From contig JAHDXW010000009.1 in NCBI GenBank assembly GCA_023383015.1, forward strand, positions 1-64,000: a DNA stretch of 64,000 bases, written 5' to 3'. Positions 16,895 through 26,373 of the stretch are shown here, piece after piece; position 1 is the first letter of the stretch, and each line of letters starts with the position of its first letter. The stretch is from Paracoccaceae bacterium. Its GTDB lineage: Bacteria; Pseudomonadota; Alphaproteobacteria; Rhodobacterales; Rhodobacteraceae. Under the pieces are notes generated by a model that saw only the letters and a program-made list of their open reading frames with translations, searched no databases and was not told the origin of the DNA. A program made the position numbers and the translations under genes.

Positions 16895-18604
16895 GTGGCC
16901 CGCTACCTGATCACCTCCGCCATCCCCTACATCAACGGCATCAAGCACCTCGGCAACCTGGTCGGCAGCCAGCTGCCCGCCGACCTGCATGCGCGCTACC
17001 TGCGCGGGCGCGGGCACGAGGTGCTGTTTCTCTGCGCCACCGACGAGCACGGCACGCCGGCCGAGCTGGCGGCGGCGCGGGCGGGCAAGCCGGTGGCCGA
17101 GTACTGCGCCGAGATGCATGCGGTACAGGCCCGACTGTCGGAGGGCTTCCGCCTTTCGTTCGACCATTTCGGCCGCTCCTCGAGCCCCCAGAACCACCGG
17201 CTGACCCAGCATTTCGCGCTGCGCCTGGCCGAGGCCGGGCTGATCCGCGAGGTCGTCGAGCGGCAGATGTACTCGGTCGCCGACGGCCGCTTCCTGCCCG
17301 ACCGCTACATCGAGGGAACCTGTCCCAACTGCGGTTTCGATGGCGCCCGCGGCGACCAGTGCGACAACTGCACCAAGCAGCTCGACCCCACCGACCTGAT
17401 CAACCCCCGCTCGGCGGTCTCGGGCTCGACCGACCTCGAGCTGCGCGAGACCCGCCACCTCTACCTGCGCCAGTCGGCGATGCGCGCCCGCCTGGCGGAG
17501 TGGATCGACAGCAAGGCCGACTGGCCGGTCCTGACGACCTCGATCGCGCGGAAGTGGCTGAACGACGGCGAGGGGCTGCAGGACCGCGGCATCACCCGCG
17601 ACCTCGACTGGGGGGTGCCGGTGCAGTTTGCCGGCGCGCCCTGGACGGGGATGGAGGGCAAGGTCTTCTACGTCTGGTTCGACGCCCCGATCGAATACAT
17701 CGCCTGCGCCCAGGAATGGGTGGCGGCCGGCAAGGGCGGCGACTGGGAGCGCTGGTGGCGCACCGACCGCGGCGCCGGCGACGTCACCTATGTGCAGTTC
17801 ATGGGCAAGGACAACGTGCCCTTCCACACGCTCTCCTTCCCCTCCACGATCATTGGCTCGGGCGAGCCATGGAAGCTCGTCGACTTCATCAAGTCGTTCA
17901 ACTATCTCAACTACGACGGCGGGCAGTTCTCGACCTCGCGCGGGCGCGGGGTGTTCATGGACCAGGCGCTGGCGATCCTGCCGGCCGACTACTGGCGCTG
18001 GTGGCTGCTGTCGCACGCGCCGGAGAACTCGGATGCCGAGTTCACCTGGGAGAACTTCCAGGCAAGCGTCAACAAGGACCTCGCCGACGTGCTGGGCAAC
18101 CTTGTCAGCCGGGTGACGAAATTCTGCCGTGCCAAGTTCGGCGAGGCGGTGCCGGCGGGCGGCGCCTGGGGCGGGCGCGAGGCGGCGCTGGCGGTCGACC
18201 TCGGCGCGCGGGTGCGCGCCTACGAGGCGCAGATGGATGCCATCGAGGTGCGCAAGGCGGCGGCCGAGCTGCGGGCGATCTGGGTGGCGGGCAACGAATA
18301 CCTGCAGGCGGCCGCGCCGTGGTCGGTGGTCAAGTCCGACCCCGCCGTGGCGGCAGCGCAGGTGCGGGTCGCGCTCAACCTGATCCGCCTCTATGCGGTG
18401 CTGTCCCGCCCGTTCCTGCCCGACGCCGCGGAGGCGATGATGGCGGCGCTGGGCTGCACCGACTGGGCGTGGCCGGCCGACGTCGGCGCGGCGCTGGCGG
18501 TGCTGCCGGCAGGCCACCCCTTCGTCACGCCCGAGGTGCTGTTCCGCAAGATCACCGACGAGGAGCGCGCCGACTGGCAGGCCCGCTTTGCCGGGCGGCG
18601 CTGA
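16895..18604 (+). CDS. metG: Methionyl-tRNA synthetase
   Basis: The 569-residue class I synthetase charges tRNA-Met. The HIGH-type motif appears as KHLGNL near residue 17. A single zinc knuckle ([17 protein letters not shown]) lies near residue 145, and the KMSKS loop is replaced by QFSTSRG near residue 345, a variant common in this group. The C-terminal dimerisation domain found in some MetG proteins is absent, as is usual for this length. Translation starts at GTG 16895, five bases after the ribosome-binding site GGGAGG. Confidence 0.95.
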   Translation: MARYLITSAIPYINGIKHLGNLVGSQLPADLHARYLRGRGHEVLFLCATDEHGTPAELAAARAGKPVAEYCAEMHAVQARLSEGFRLSFDHFGRSSSPQNHRLTQHFALRLAEAGLIREVVERQMYSVADGRFLPDRYIEGTCPNCGFDGARGDQCDNCTKQLDPTDLINPRSAVSGSTDLELRETRHLYLRQSAMRARLAEWIDSKADWPVLTTSIARKWLNDGEGLQDRGITRDLDWGVPVQFAGAPWTGMEGKVFYVWFDAPIEYIACAQEWVAAGKGGDWERWWRTDRGAGDVTYVQFMGKDNVPFHTLSFPSTIIGSGEPWKLVDFIKSFNYLNYDGGQFSTSRGRGVFMDQALAILPADYWRWWLLSHAPENSDAEFTWENFQASVNKDLADVLGNLVSRVTKFCRAKFGEAVPAGGAWGGREAALAVDLGARVRAYEAQMDAIEVRKAAAELRAIWVAGNEYLQAAAPWSVVKSDPAVAAAQVRVALNLIRLYAVLSRPFLPDAAEAMMAALGCTDWAWPADVGAALAVLPAGHPFVTPEVLFRKITDEERADWQARFAGRR

Positions 18605-18777
18605 GCGCCGGCGCACGGCCGGGTGCGCATGACGGCACTTGTCACTTGCCCGGAGGCCCCTTTCGCAGGCATCTTCCGCCTGCGCTGCAGCCGTTCAGGC
18701 CCCCCTGCCCCGGCTTGCTTCCTCCCCGCCAACGGGGCCTGCGGCGCAGACAGGACTGCAACAGAAAGGAGTTTCCG

Positions 18778-19200
18778 ATGAAGCATCTTCTCCTCGCGGT
18801 CGCGCTCGCCGTCGGCAGCATGGCCCTCGCCCCCCTCGCATCGGCCCAGCAGCCGCAGGCGGCCGCGCTGTCGATCGAGCAGACCGAGCAGCGGATCACG
18901 CTCGAGACCGCGACCGACCTTCTCGCCTACGGCCGGGCCAAGGGCGATGCGCTGGCCATCCTCGCCGCGGTGCGGATGATGACCACGGTCCAGACCCAGA
19001 TCCTCGGCGCCGATGGCCAGCCGATCGACCTTGGCGCGGTGCTGGACGAGGCCGCGGGACTTGCCGGCGATGACGCCAACCTTCTGGCGATGATCGACGA
19101 GCTTCGCCCGGCCGCCGAGGCGCAGTATCGCGGCGGCTGCATCTGGGCCTGGCAGTGCTACTGGAACGGCTGGTGCGAATACGCCTGGCTGTGCTACTGA
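18778..19200 (+). CDS. Exported small protein with a periodic Cys/Trp-rich C-terminal tail
   Basis: The 140-residue protein has a clear signal peptide (cleavage after PLASAQ), then about 95 polar, mostly helical residues without known motif. The last 22 residues begin with GG and then read CIWAWQ, CYWNGW, CEYAWL, CY: cysteines at 121, 127, 133 and 139 spaced exactly six residues apart, with five tryptophans between them. No family was recognised. AAAGGAG precedes the ATG by six bases, and a perfect hairpin terminator follows, so it is a well-expressed single-gene unit. Possible roles (inference only): metal or heme binding, a disulfide ladder, or a modified peptide released from a leader. Confidence 0.8.
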   Translation: MKHLLLAVALAVGSMALAPLASAQQPQAAALSIEQTEQRITLETATDLLAYGRAKGDALAILAAVRMMTTVQTQILGADGQPIDLGAVLDEAAGLAGDDANLLAMIDELRPAAEAQYRGGCIWAWQCYWNGWCEYAWLCY

Positions 19201-19222
19201 CCCGGACTGCCTGCGAGGCAGC

Positions 19223-19250
19223 AAGCCCGGGCCCGATGGGCCCGGGCTTT
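19223..19250 (+). terminator. Terminator of the Cys/Trp-rich protein gene
   Basis: Perfect 12-base arms AAGCCCGGGCCC (19223-19234) and GGGCCCGGGCTT (19238-19249) enclose the loop GAT. The A/T ends of the arms supply T residues on either strand, so it may also stop transcripts coming from the opposite direction. Confidence 0.85.
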
Positions 19251-19275
19251 CCGTTTCTGGGCCGCGGCCCCGCGC

Positions 19276-21441
19276 TCAGTCGGCCCCGCGGGCGAGGTTG
19301 GCCGTGCTGACCAGCCGCTTCTGTACGGCCCACATCAGCACCGCCGCGCCGAGCCCGAGCGCATCGGTGATCCAGCCCGGATCGATCATCGCCAGCGCCG
19401 CGCCGGCGAGCAGCAGCCGCCCCCAGATCGCGAGCCGGCCGAAGTACCAGCCCTGGACGGCGGCGGCGAGCAGGTAGATGCCGAACGCGGCCGAGACGAA
19501 GACATGCAGGATCTCGTGCCATGCCCCCTGCATCAGCATCGCCGGGGCGTTGAAGAACATGAATGGCACGACGAAGGCGGCAAGCCCGATCCGGAAGCTC
19601 TCGACCGAGGTGCGCATCGGGTCGGACTGCGCGATCGCCGCCCCGGCATAGGCTGCCAGCGCCACCGGCGGGGTGATCGCCGACATGACCGCGAAGTAGA
19701 AGATGAAGAAGTGCGCCGTCAGCGGGGCGATCCCCATCTGCACGAGCCCCGGGGCGATGACGCTGGCGGCCACGGCATAGGCGGCCGTCGTCGGCATGCC
19801 CATGCCGAGCACGATCGAGACCACCATGGCGAAGAACAGCGCCACGAACTGGTTCTGGTCGGCCAGGCCGAGGAGCAGCGAGGAGAAGCGCGTACCGATG
19901 CCGGTGAGCGCGATCACGCCGACGATGATGCCGGCGGCGGCGCAGACGGCGATCAGCTGCAGCGACATCCGCGCCGCGATCTCGAAGGCGTAGAGGATCG
20001 CGCGCACCCCCATCCGGTGCGGCGTGAGCCAGCTTGCCACCGCCGCCGCGGCCATGGCGAGCGTGCCGGCGCGGATCACCGAATAGCCCATGAACAGCGC
20101 CCCGATCAGGATGAAGATCGGGATGAACAGGAAGGCCTGGCGGGCGAGCTTGCGGAACTCGGGCAGCTGGTCGCGCGGCAGGCCCTTCATGCCGAACTTC
20201 AGCGCCGCGAGGTCGACCATGAAGTAGACCGAGGCGAAGTAGAGCACCGCCGGGATGATCGCGGCGATGGCGATCTCGGTGTACTGGATGCCCGTGATCT
20301 CGGCCATGATGAAGGCGCCCGCGCCCATGATCGGGGGCAGGATCTGGCCGCCCGAGGAGGCCGCGGCCTCGACGCTCGCAGCCGTCTGCGGGGCGTAGCC
20401 CACGCGCTTCATCAGCGGGATGGTCAGCGAGCCGGTGGCCACGACGTTGCCGGCCGAGGTGCCGTTGATGGTGCCCATCAGCGCCGAGCCGAACACCGCC
20501 ACCTTGGCCGGCCCGCCGCGGGCGCCGCCGGCGGCGGCGAAGGCGAAGTTGACGAAGTACTCGCCGACCTTGGATGCCTGCAGGAAGGCGGCGAAGGTGA
20601 CGAAGAGGATGATGTAGGTCGACGAGATCGCCGTGGTCGGGCCGAGGATGCCGTTGTCGGTGTAGATGAAGCCGAAGAAGCGCGCCGCCGGGTAGCCGCG
20701 GTGCTCGAGCACGCCCGGCAGCCACGGCCCGGCGAAGCCGTAGGCGATGAAGATGCCGGCGATGATGACGAGCGCGAGGCCGGCGAGCCGGCGCGTCAGC
20801 TCGAGGATCAGCGCGATGCCGGCGATCGAGGCCCACATGTCGTTGGCATGGGGGAAGACCTGCGCGCGCATGCGCAGGAAGTCGGCATGGCCGATGATGT
20901 AGAGGCCGACGGTGATCGCGGCCACCGCGAGCACGAGGTCGGCCGGCCCGACCCGGTCGCGCGCCCGGCCGGGGAACACCCAGGCGGTGACGATCGCTAG
21001 CGCGGTGCCGGCGATCAGCGGATAGCCGAAGGTCCAGATGTACTTGGTCGCCGGCGCCCCGGTCTGGATGCGGTCGCCGCTGCCGAGCGCGTGCAGGACC
21101 TGGGCGAGAGCCACGAGCACGAGCGCGCCGGCCAGCGCGGACATCGCACGCTCGGCGGGGTGGTGGGCGCGGCCGGGGCCGGCATCGGGGAAGGCGCTGG
21201 CGGCAAAGAGCAGGAAGCCGAGCGCGAGGCCGCCGGCGACATGGATCAGCCGGTAGGTCCAGGTCTCCAGCGGGTAGAGGTTCATCACCCCGATGTGGAA
21301 TGCGGTGTAGCCGATGCAGAGCACGATGATCGCCACGCCCCAGCGTCCGGCCAGGACGCGCTGGTTGGCGGCGATCACTTCGGCATCGGCGCCGGCGGCG
21401 AGGTCGGCGCCCCGGTCCGCGGCGCTGCTGGTGTCGGACAT
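19276..21441 (-). CDS. TRAP transporter permease, fused DctQ-DctM subunits (TAXI type)
   Basis: The 721-residue integral membrane protein joins a small four-helix DctQ-like part (about 30-180) to a large DctM-like part. DctM-type blocks include ATGSLTIPLMKRVGY, SSGGQILPPIMGAGAFIMAE and MGMPTTAAYAVAAS. It uses ion gradients, not ATP, to import a solute delivered by the binding protein encoded immediately upstream (21548-22528). TAXI transporters often move small carboxylic or amino acids, but this substrate is unknown. Both genes are read from one promoter carrying a palindromic operator. Confidence 0.9.
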   Translation of the reverse strand: MSDTSSAADRGADLAAGADAEVIAANQRVLAGRWGVAIIVLCIGYTAFHIGVMNLYPLETWTYRLIHVAGGLALGFLLFAASAFPDAGPGRAHHPAERAMSALAGALVLVALAQVLHALGSGDRIQTGAPATKYIWTFGYPLIAGTALAIVTAWVFPGRARDRVGPADLVLAVAAITVGLYIIGHADFLRMRAQVFPHANDMWASIAGIALILELTRRLAGLALVIIAGIFIAYGFAGPWLPGVLEHRGYPAARFFGFIYTDNGILGPTTAISSTYIILFVTFAAFLQASKVGEYFVNFAFAAAGGARGGPAKVAVFGSALMGTINGTSAGNVVATGSLTIPLMKRVGYAPQTAASVEAAASSGGQILPPIMGAGAFIMAEITGIQYTEIAIAAIIPAVLYFASVYFMVDLAALKFGMKGLPRDQLPEFRKLARQAFLFIPIFILIGALFMGYSVIRAGTLAMAAAAVASWLTPHRMGVRAILYAFEIAARMSLQLIAVCAAAGIIVGVIALTGIGTRFSSLLLGLADQNQFVALFFAMVVSIVLGMGMPTTAAYAVAASVIAPGLVQMGIAPLTAHFFIFYFAVMSAITPPVALAAYAGAAIAQSDPMRTSVESFRIGLAAFVVPFMFFNAPAMLMQGAWHEILHVFVSAAFGIYLLAAAVQGWYFGRLAIWGRLLLAGAALAMIDPGWITDALGLGAAVLMWAVQKRLVSTANLARGAD

Positions 21442-21547
21442 CTCCCCCCCTTGCCCGGGTTCGTTGCCCGGGGCTTCTCATGGCGATCGCACGGGGGCGG
21501 GACGGGTTGCGCCCGCCCGCCCCCTTCGCTTCGCGGTGCCGCCGGCC

Positions 21548-22528
21548 TCAGTCGCGCAGATGCGCCGGGACGGTCAGGCCCTTCTCCTCGAGGTAGCGGA
21601 CCGCCCCGGGATGATAGGGCAGGAAGCCGTTCTTGTCCCAGTTCTCGATCAGCGTCTCGACCGCGGCCGCATGGATCTGCTTCATGCGGTCGGGGTTGTC
21701 GAGAACGATCCGGGTGATCTCGTAGGCGAGCGATTCGGGCAGGTCGCTGCGGGCGACGGCGAAGTTCCAGAGCGCCACGGTGGGCTGTTCGTAGTCGTGG
21801 CCCGAATAGGTGCCGGCGGGGATGGTGTAGCCGGCCATCTCGGGGAAGGCCTCGAGGACCTTCGCCTGCTCCTCTGGGGTGAAGCCGAACATCACCACAT
21901 CGGCCTCGGCCGAAAGCTGCGCGAAGGCCGAGATCGGCACCCCGGCGGCGAAGGCGAAGGCGTCGATCAGCCCGTCCTGGATCTGGCCGACGGCGTCGGC
22001 GGCGCCGGCATAGGAGACGGTGGCCTCGACCCCGAGCGCCCCCATGAAGCGCGGCCAGTAGGTGCCGGGGGTGCCGCCCGCCGGGCCGACCGAGACGCGC
22101 TTGCCGGCGAGGTCGGCGACCGAGGTGATGCCCGATGACTTCAGCGCGATCACCTGGAAGGGCGTCTGGTACATCGGGAACAGCGCCCGGACGTCCTTGT
22201 GCTCGAGCCCCGGGGCGAGCTCGGACTTGCCGTTCCAGGCCTCGTACATCGGGCCCATGGTGACGAGGCCGATCTGGTGCTCGCCCATCTGCACGAGGGT
22301 GACGTTCTGCACCGGGCCGCCGGTGACCTCGCCCGAGGCGTTGATGCCGAGGCTTTCGGTGATGAAGCTTGCCAGACCGTTCCCGTAGATGAAGTAGGTG
22401 CCGCCCTGGCTGGCGGTGCCGATGGTGATGTCGCGCGGCCAGCCGGTGCGGTCCTGGGCCGCGGCGGCCCCCGCAAGCATCGCCGTGGCGGCGGCAAGCA
22501 CCCCGATCCGGCCTAGGAATGTCGTCAT
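21548..22528 (-). CDS. TAXI family TRAP transporter solute-binding protein
   Basis: The 326-residue protein has a signal peptide (MTTFLGRIGVLAAATAMLAGAAAA) and family blocks IGTASQGGTYFIYGNGLASF near residue 45, VSVGPAGGTPGTYWPRF and AFAFAAGVPISAFAQL. It binds the transported solute in the periplasm and hands it to the fused permease downstream, 106 bases away. A GGAGGAAC ribosome-binding site lies close to the ATG at 22528. The substrate is unknown. Confidence 0.9.
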   Translation of the reverse strand: MTTFLGRIGVLAAATAMLAGAAAAQDRTGWPRDITIGTASQGGTYFIYGNGLASFITESLGINASGEVTGGPVQNVTLVQMGEHQIGLVTMGPMYEAWNGKSELAPGLEHKDVRALFPMYQTPFQVIALKSSGITSVADLAGKRVSVGPAGGTPGTYWPRFMGALGVEATVSYAGAADAVGQIQDGLIDAFAFAAGVPISAFAQLSAEADVVMFGFTPEEQAKVLEAFPEMAGYTIPAGTYSGHDYEQPTVALWNFAVARSDLPESLAYEITRIVLDNPDRMKQIHAAAVETLIENWDKNGFLPYHPGAVRYLEEKGLTVPAHLRD

Positions 22529-22619
22529 CTTCGTTCCTCCTGTTGCATTTGCACGCGCCCGTTGGCCCCGGAGGGAAGGCGCGCCTGTGGTCGTTCGGGA
22601 TCGTCGGGCCCGTCCGGGC

Positions 22620-22659
22620 ACCTAAGCAATCTGCGCCCGCGCACGCAACCGGTTGCGTG
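22620..22659 (-). promoter_or_regulatory. Promoter with LacI-like operator for the TAXI-TRAP operon
   Basis: CACGCAACCGGTTGCGTG at 22642-22659 is a perfect 18-base palindrome with the central CG of LacI/GalR operators. On the minus strand a TTGCGT -35 box (22648-22643) lies inside it, followed after 17 bases by TTAGGT (22625-22620). A repressor there would cover the -35 box. The leader to the binding-protein ATG is about 85 bases. No LacI-family gene is in the window. Confidence 0.6.
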
Positions 22660-22738
22660 GACGCAGGCGAGCCGCCCACGCGGTCGTCCCCGGAGGGCGG
22701 ATGTCCGCGCATGCGGGAGCCACAGCGCTGCCGCAATT

Positions 22739-22767
22739 TTGACTCAATCTCCGGTTGAAGTTAGGAT
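22739..22767 (+). promoter_or_regulatory. Promoter of the small membrane protein gene
   Basis: TTGACT (22739-22744) and TAGGAT (22762-22767) are separated by 17 bases. The expected start is near 22774, about 38 bases before the ATG at 22812. This is one of the best sigma-70 matches in the window. Confidence 0.65.
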
Positions 22768-22811
22768 GGGGATGCGGCAGGAAGGCTGGCGAACCGGGCA
22801 GGAGGCACGCG

Positions 22812-23024
22812 ATGGCCCTTGGACTACTGATCGGCGGGTCCGGGACCGGGTTGGTGGCGGCGGCGCTGGTGTGGTCGGCCGGCTTTCCCTTCTGGCTTGC
22901 GCTGGCGGTCTATGCCGCCGGCGGCGCGCTCGCGACGCTGGTCATGGCCGCGCTGTGCGCACGCGGCCGGGCGAGCGATGGCCGTTCCGACACCGCGGCG
23001 GCCGGGCCCATGCGCAGGGCATGA
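22812..23024 (+). CDS. Small two-helix membrane protein
   Basis: The 70-residue product has two hydrophobic helices (about residues 2-22 and 26-48) joined by a short turn, and a polar, charged C-terminal tail. The ATG at 22812 is preceded by AGGAGG with 6-base spacing, and a good promoter lies 45 bases further up, so it is probably expressed even though short. No family was recognised. It diverges from the TAXI operon, but nothing shows that it belongs to it. Confidence 0.6.
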   Translation: MALGLLIGGSGTGLVAAALVWSAGFPFWLALAVYAAGGALATLVMAALCARGRASDGRSDTAAAGPMRRA

Positions 23025-23189
23025 GGGCCGGCCCGCGCGGCCCCGGGCGCTGCCGCCGGCCGCGCGGCGCTGCCCGTTGCCGCCGCAACCCCGCAGCCTT
23101 CCCCCTGCATCACTTCGCATGATGCCGGCCCGTGACGACACCCCTGTCCAGGCGGCCTGCGGGCAGGTCCGCCGCGATCTGGCGGCGAG

Positions 23190-24158
23190 CTAGCGGCCCG
23201 CCGCCGGCGAGCGCGAGGCCAGGCGGCGGCCGCGCAGCGCCTCGCGCCACAGCATGTAGAGGCCCGAGCCGACGATCAGGAACATGCCGATCCAGGCGAA
23301 TCGGTCTGGCCAGTCGCCGAAGACCGTGGCGCCCCACAGGATGGCAAGCGGCAGGGCGACGTATTCGAAGGGCGCGGCGAGCCCGGCCTCGCAGATGCGG
23401 TAGCCCTGGGCGATGAGCCAGCCGCCGCAGGCGCTGGCGATGCCGAGCGCGGCGACGACCGCAAGATCGGCCGGCGGCGGCACCACCCAGGCGCGCAGCA
23501 GGAAGTCGAGCGTCACGCCGCCCTGCCCGGCGAAGCGGCCGTCCCCCACCACGAGCCCCAGCGCGGCGCTTACCACGATGAAGGCAAGCTGGATGTAGAC
23601 CGTCATCGCCGATGCGCGCTCGGTGCCGCCGATCCGGCGCGTGACGATCGAGGTGACGGCATAGGCGGTCGCGGCGCAGAGCGGAAGCAGCGCCTCGGGC
23701 CGGAACGCCTCGCCCCCCGGGCGCAGCATCACGATCACCCCCGCCAGCCCGGCCGCGACCGCTGCCCAGCGGCGGATCCCGACCTTCTCGCCCAGCAGCG
23801 GGACCGACAGCGCGGTGATCAGGAGCGGCATGATGAAGAACATCGCCAGCGTGTCGGCCAGCGGCATGGTCGCCAGGGCGAGGAAGAAGCAGGCGTTGGA
23901 GAAGACGATCAGGATGCCGCGGAGCAGATGGGCACCCGGGCGGCGGGTGCGCAGGCTTGCGAAGCCGCCGTCGAGCGGCACGAACACCGCCAGCGCCACG
24001 GCGATGGCCACCAGCCCGCGCAGCATCACGAGCTGGTGCAGCGCGTAGTCGCCGCTCAGGAGCTTCACCCCCATGTCGTTGACGGAAAAGCAGAAGCTTC
24101 CGGCCAGCACACAGAGGATTCCGGCGGCGTTGTTCTGCGGCGCGAGGGAGAGCTGCAA
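23190..24158 (-). CDS. DMT superfamily exporter (EamA type)
   Basis: The 322-residue protein has ten predicted helices in two EamA repeats. The first opens with GILCVLAGSFCFSVNDMGVKLL and the second with LLPLCAATAYAVTSIVTRRIG near residue 155. PLLGEKVGIRRW and WGATVFGDWPDRFAWIG are the family-typical helix-end motifs of each half. Members export amino acids, drugs or metabolites; the substrate here is unknown. It is transcribed alone; 94 bases separate it from the downstream fghA, which is in the opposite arm of no evident operon. Confidence 0.85.
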   Translation of the reverse strand: MQLSLAPQNNAAGILCVLAGSFCFSVNDMGVKLLSGDYALHQLVMLRGLVAIAVALAVFVPLDGGFASLRTRRPGAHLLRGILIVFSNACFFLALATMPLADTLAMFFIMPLLITALSVPLLGEKVGIRRWAAVAAGLAGVIVMLRPGGEAFRPEALLPLCAATAYAVTSIVTRRIGGTERASAMTVYIQLAFIVVSAALGLVVGDGRFAGQGGVTLDFLLRAWVVPPPADLAVVAALGIASACGGWLIAQGYRICEAGLAAPFEYVALPLAILWGATVFGDWPDRFAWIGMFLIVGSGLYMLWREALRGRRLASRSPAAGR

Positions 24159-24252
24159 CGGAGGCCTGCGTGGGGGGCGGAGTGGTCGGATCAGGCCCGG
24201 CGCCCGCCCCCCCTGTCTCGCCCGTTTGCGACAGGGTGGGTGACGCGCGCGG

Positions 24253-25083
24253 TCAGTCTGCCATCGCCTCGGCGTGGAAGGCGAGGTGATCGGCGATGAA
24301 GCTGGCGACGAAGAAGTAGCTGTGGTCGTATCCGGCCTGGATGCGGAAGGCCCCGGGCTGGCGGCGCGCGGCCATGGCGGCGGCCAGCGCCTCGGGCATG
24401 AGAAGCTCGAGATACGGGTCGGCGCCGCCCTGGTCGACCAGCACCGGGCCTGGAAAGCCCGTGTCGTGCATCATCAGCGTGGCGTCATGCGGGGCCCAGC
24501 GGGCGGTGTCGGGGCCGAGATAGGCACGCAGCTGCTTCTGCCCCCAGGCCGAGCGGACCGGGTTGGCGATGGGCGCGAAGGCCGAGACGGCGGCGAAGCG
24601 CTCGGGAAAGGCCATGGCGATGGTCAGCGCGCCGTGGCCGCCCATCGAATGGCCGGTGATGCCCTGCAGCTCGGTCTCGAGCGGGAAGCGGTGGAAGAGG
24701 AGCGCGGGAAGCTCCTCGGCGATGTAGTCCCACATCGCGAAATGCTCTGCCCAGGGGTCCTGGGTGGCGTTGACGTAGAAGCCCGCGCCCTGGCCGAGGT
24801 CGAAGGCGGGGTCGTCGGGAACCCCGGCCCCCCGCGGGCTGGTGTCGGGAAAGACGAGGGCGATGCCGTGCTCGGCGGCATGGGCCTGGGCGCCGGCCTT
24901 GACCATGGCGTTCTCGTGGGTGCAGGTGAGCCCCGAGAGGAACCACAGCAGCGGCACCTTGCCGTCGCGCGCCTGCGGCGGCAGGTAGAGCCCGAAGGTC
25001 ATCTCGCAGCCGCAGGCGTCGGAGGGATGGGCGTAGACGCCCTGCACGCCGCCGAAGGCCCGCTGTTCCGAGACTGCCCGCAT
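24253..25083 (-). CDS. fghA: S-formylglutathione hydrolase
   Basis: The enzyme completes glutathione-dependent formaldehyde oxidation by releasing formate from S-formylglutathione. The 276-residue alpha/beta hydrolase has the esterase-D nucleophile motif GHSMGGHGALT near residue 142. The acid is in DQGGADPYL and the histidine in YDHSYFF. LWFLSGLTCTHENAMVKAG and FPDTSPRGAG near the start are also family-typical. The partner formaldehyde dehydrogenase (adhC/flhA) is not in the window, so the gene is separated from its pathway. Confidence 0.94.
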   Translation of the reverse strand: MRAVSEQRAFGGVQGVYAHPSDACGCEMTFGLYLPPQARDGKVPLLWFLSGLTCTHENAMVKAGAQAHAAEHGIALVFPDTSPRGAGVPDDPAFDLGQGAGFYVNATQDPWAEHFAMWDYIAEELPALLFHRFPLETELQGITGHSMGGHGALTIAMAFPERFAAVSAFAPIANPVRSAWGQKQLRAYLGPDTARWAPHDATLMMHDTGFPGPVLVDQGGADPYLELLMPEALAAAMAARRQPGAFRIQAGYDHSYFFVASFIADHLAFHAEAMAD

Positions 25084-25177
25084 GCCCCCGTTCCCCCGCC
25101 CCGGCCGGACCGCCCGGCACCGGGCGGCGGCCGAGCTAAGCCGATCGGCGGGGCGGCGGCAAGGGCCGGCCCGACAC

Positions 25178-26206
25178 TCACTCGGCCAGCGGGGCGAGGA
25201 AGAGCACCGCGAGGTCGTCCTCGGGCACGAAGCCCGTCGCCTCCCAGGCGAAGGTGGTGGGCGAGGTCTTGCGCAGACCATCGAGGCACAGCGAGACCAG
25301 CGCCTCGGGCGTGCCCTTGTCGACCGTCAGCCGGAAGCGGCCGATCGGGCCGCGCCAGTTGTTGGCGGTCGTGAGCACGTAGCGCAGCAGCGCCGCTCCG
25401 AGCGCGCCGGACGGCGCGGCCTCGAGCCGGCGGCGGATGCCGGCCGCGGTCGGCGCGTCGATGCAGGCGAGGTCGGCGAAGCTGCCTGCGTCGAGGTCGT
25501 AGGCCGAGAAGAAGGTGTGCATCGGCACCGGGGCGTAGGCGTGGCGCACCTCCACCGGCCGGTCGGCGGGAAAGGTCATCACCCAGTGGTGGGTGATCCG
25601 CGCGGTCCATCCGGGCACCGCGCCGTCGGGCCCCGGCAGCAGGATGCCGTCGCGCACCAGCCGTGCCCGTTCGGCCGCCGGCAGCGCCCGGATCGCCGCA
25701 TCGAGCCGCTGCCAGCCGGCCTCGTCGAGCGCGAACGGGGTCAGCGGAAGGCCGACGGCGCGCAGCCGGGCGGTGACGTCGCGGCCGAGCGCCTCGGCCC
25801 GCGCCTCGGTCTGCACCGCCGCCGGGGCGCCGTCGATCCACAGGCGGAAGCCGAGCGGATCCTCGGCGGCGGCGGCCGTGATCGCATAGGCGGTGTCCCA
25901 GCCGAGCTGGATCGGCGGCAGGGGGAAGGCGACGCGAAGCACGAGAGGCGCGCCGGCGGTGTTGCGGAACAGGTAGCGCACCCGCACCTCGGCGGCGCTG
26001 AGATAGAGGTCCTCCTCGTCCATCCGGATGTCGGAATTCTGGACCAGCACGATCTCGCCGGTGTCGAGGCTTGCGGTCGAGTCATTGGCGCCGGCCGGCG
26101 GCGCCGGCAGTGCGAGGACAAGCGCGAGGGCGAGGGCCGGCGTGAGGACCGGCGCGGCGGCGGCGGCGGCGCGGCATGCGGCGCGCGGCAGGAGTGTGCG
26201 CAACAT
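25178..26206 (-). CDS. Exported DUF4424 family protein
   Basis: The 342-residue protein has a long signal peptide ending near PPAGANDS. Family blocks follow: TASLDTGEIVLVQNSDIRMD, EEDLYLSAAEVRVRYLFRN and VAFPLPPIQLGWD, as in DUF4424 proteins, whose function is unknown. The C-terminal part reads ITHHWVMTFPADRPVEVRHAY and ends in a beta-rich segment. A periplasmic or surface location is inferred from the signal. It lies 94 bases upstream of fghA on the same strand, but the functions have no obvious link. Confidence 0.8.
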   Translation of the reverse strand: MLRTLLPRAACRAAAAAAPVLTPALALALVLALPAPPAGANDSTASLDTGEIVLVQNSDIRMDEEDLYLSAAEVRVRYLFRNTAGAPLVLRVAFPLPPIQLGWDTAYAITAAAAEDPLGFRLWIDGAPAAVQTEARAEALGRDVTARLRAVGLPLTPFALDEAGWQRLDAAIRALPAAERARLVRDGILLPGPDGAVPGWTARITHHWVMTFPADRPVEVRHAYAPVPMHTFFSAYDLDAGSFADLACIDAPTAAGIRRRLEAAPSGALGAALLRYVLTTANNWRGPIGRFRLTVDKGTPEALVSLCLDGLRKTSPTTFAWEATGFVPEDDLAVLFLAPLAE

Positions 26207-26373
26207 CGGGGGCAGACCTCCGGACGGGACATGATTTCCATCCTACCACGGCGGGGCCCCGCCGCGCTGCCCCGCGCGGCCCGGCCCCGGCGCGACACCG
26301 CGTCCCCCCGGGCTGGGAAATGCCGCCGGCTTGTGGCAGGAACCGCGGCAGGCCGCGAAGAGGGAGACCGACG

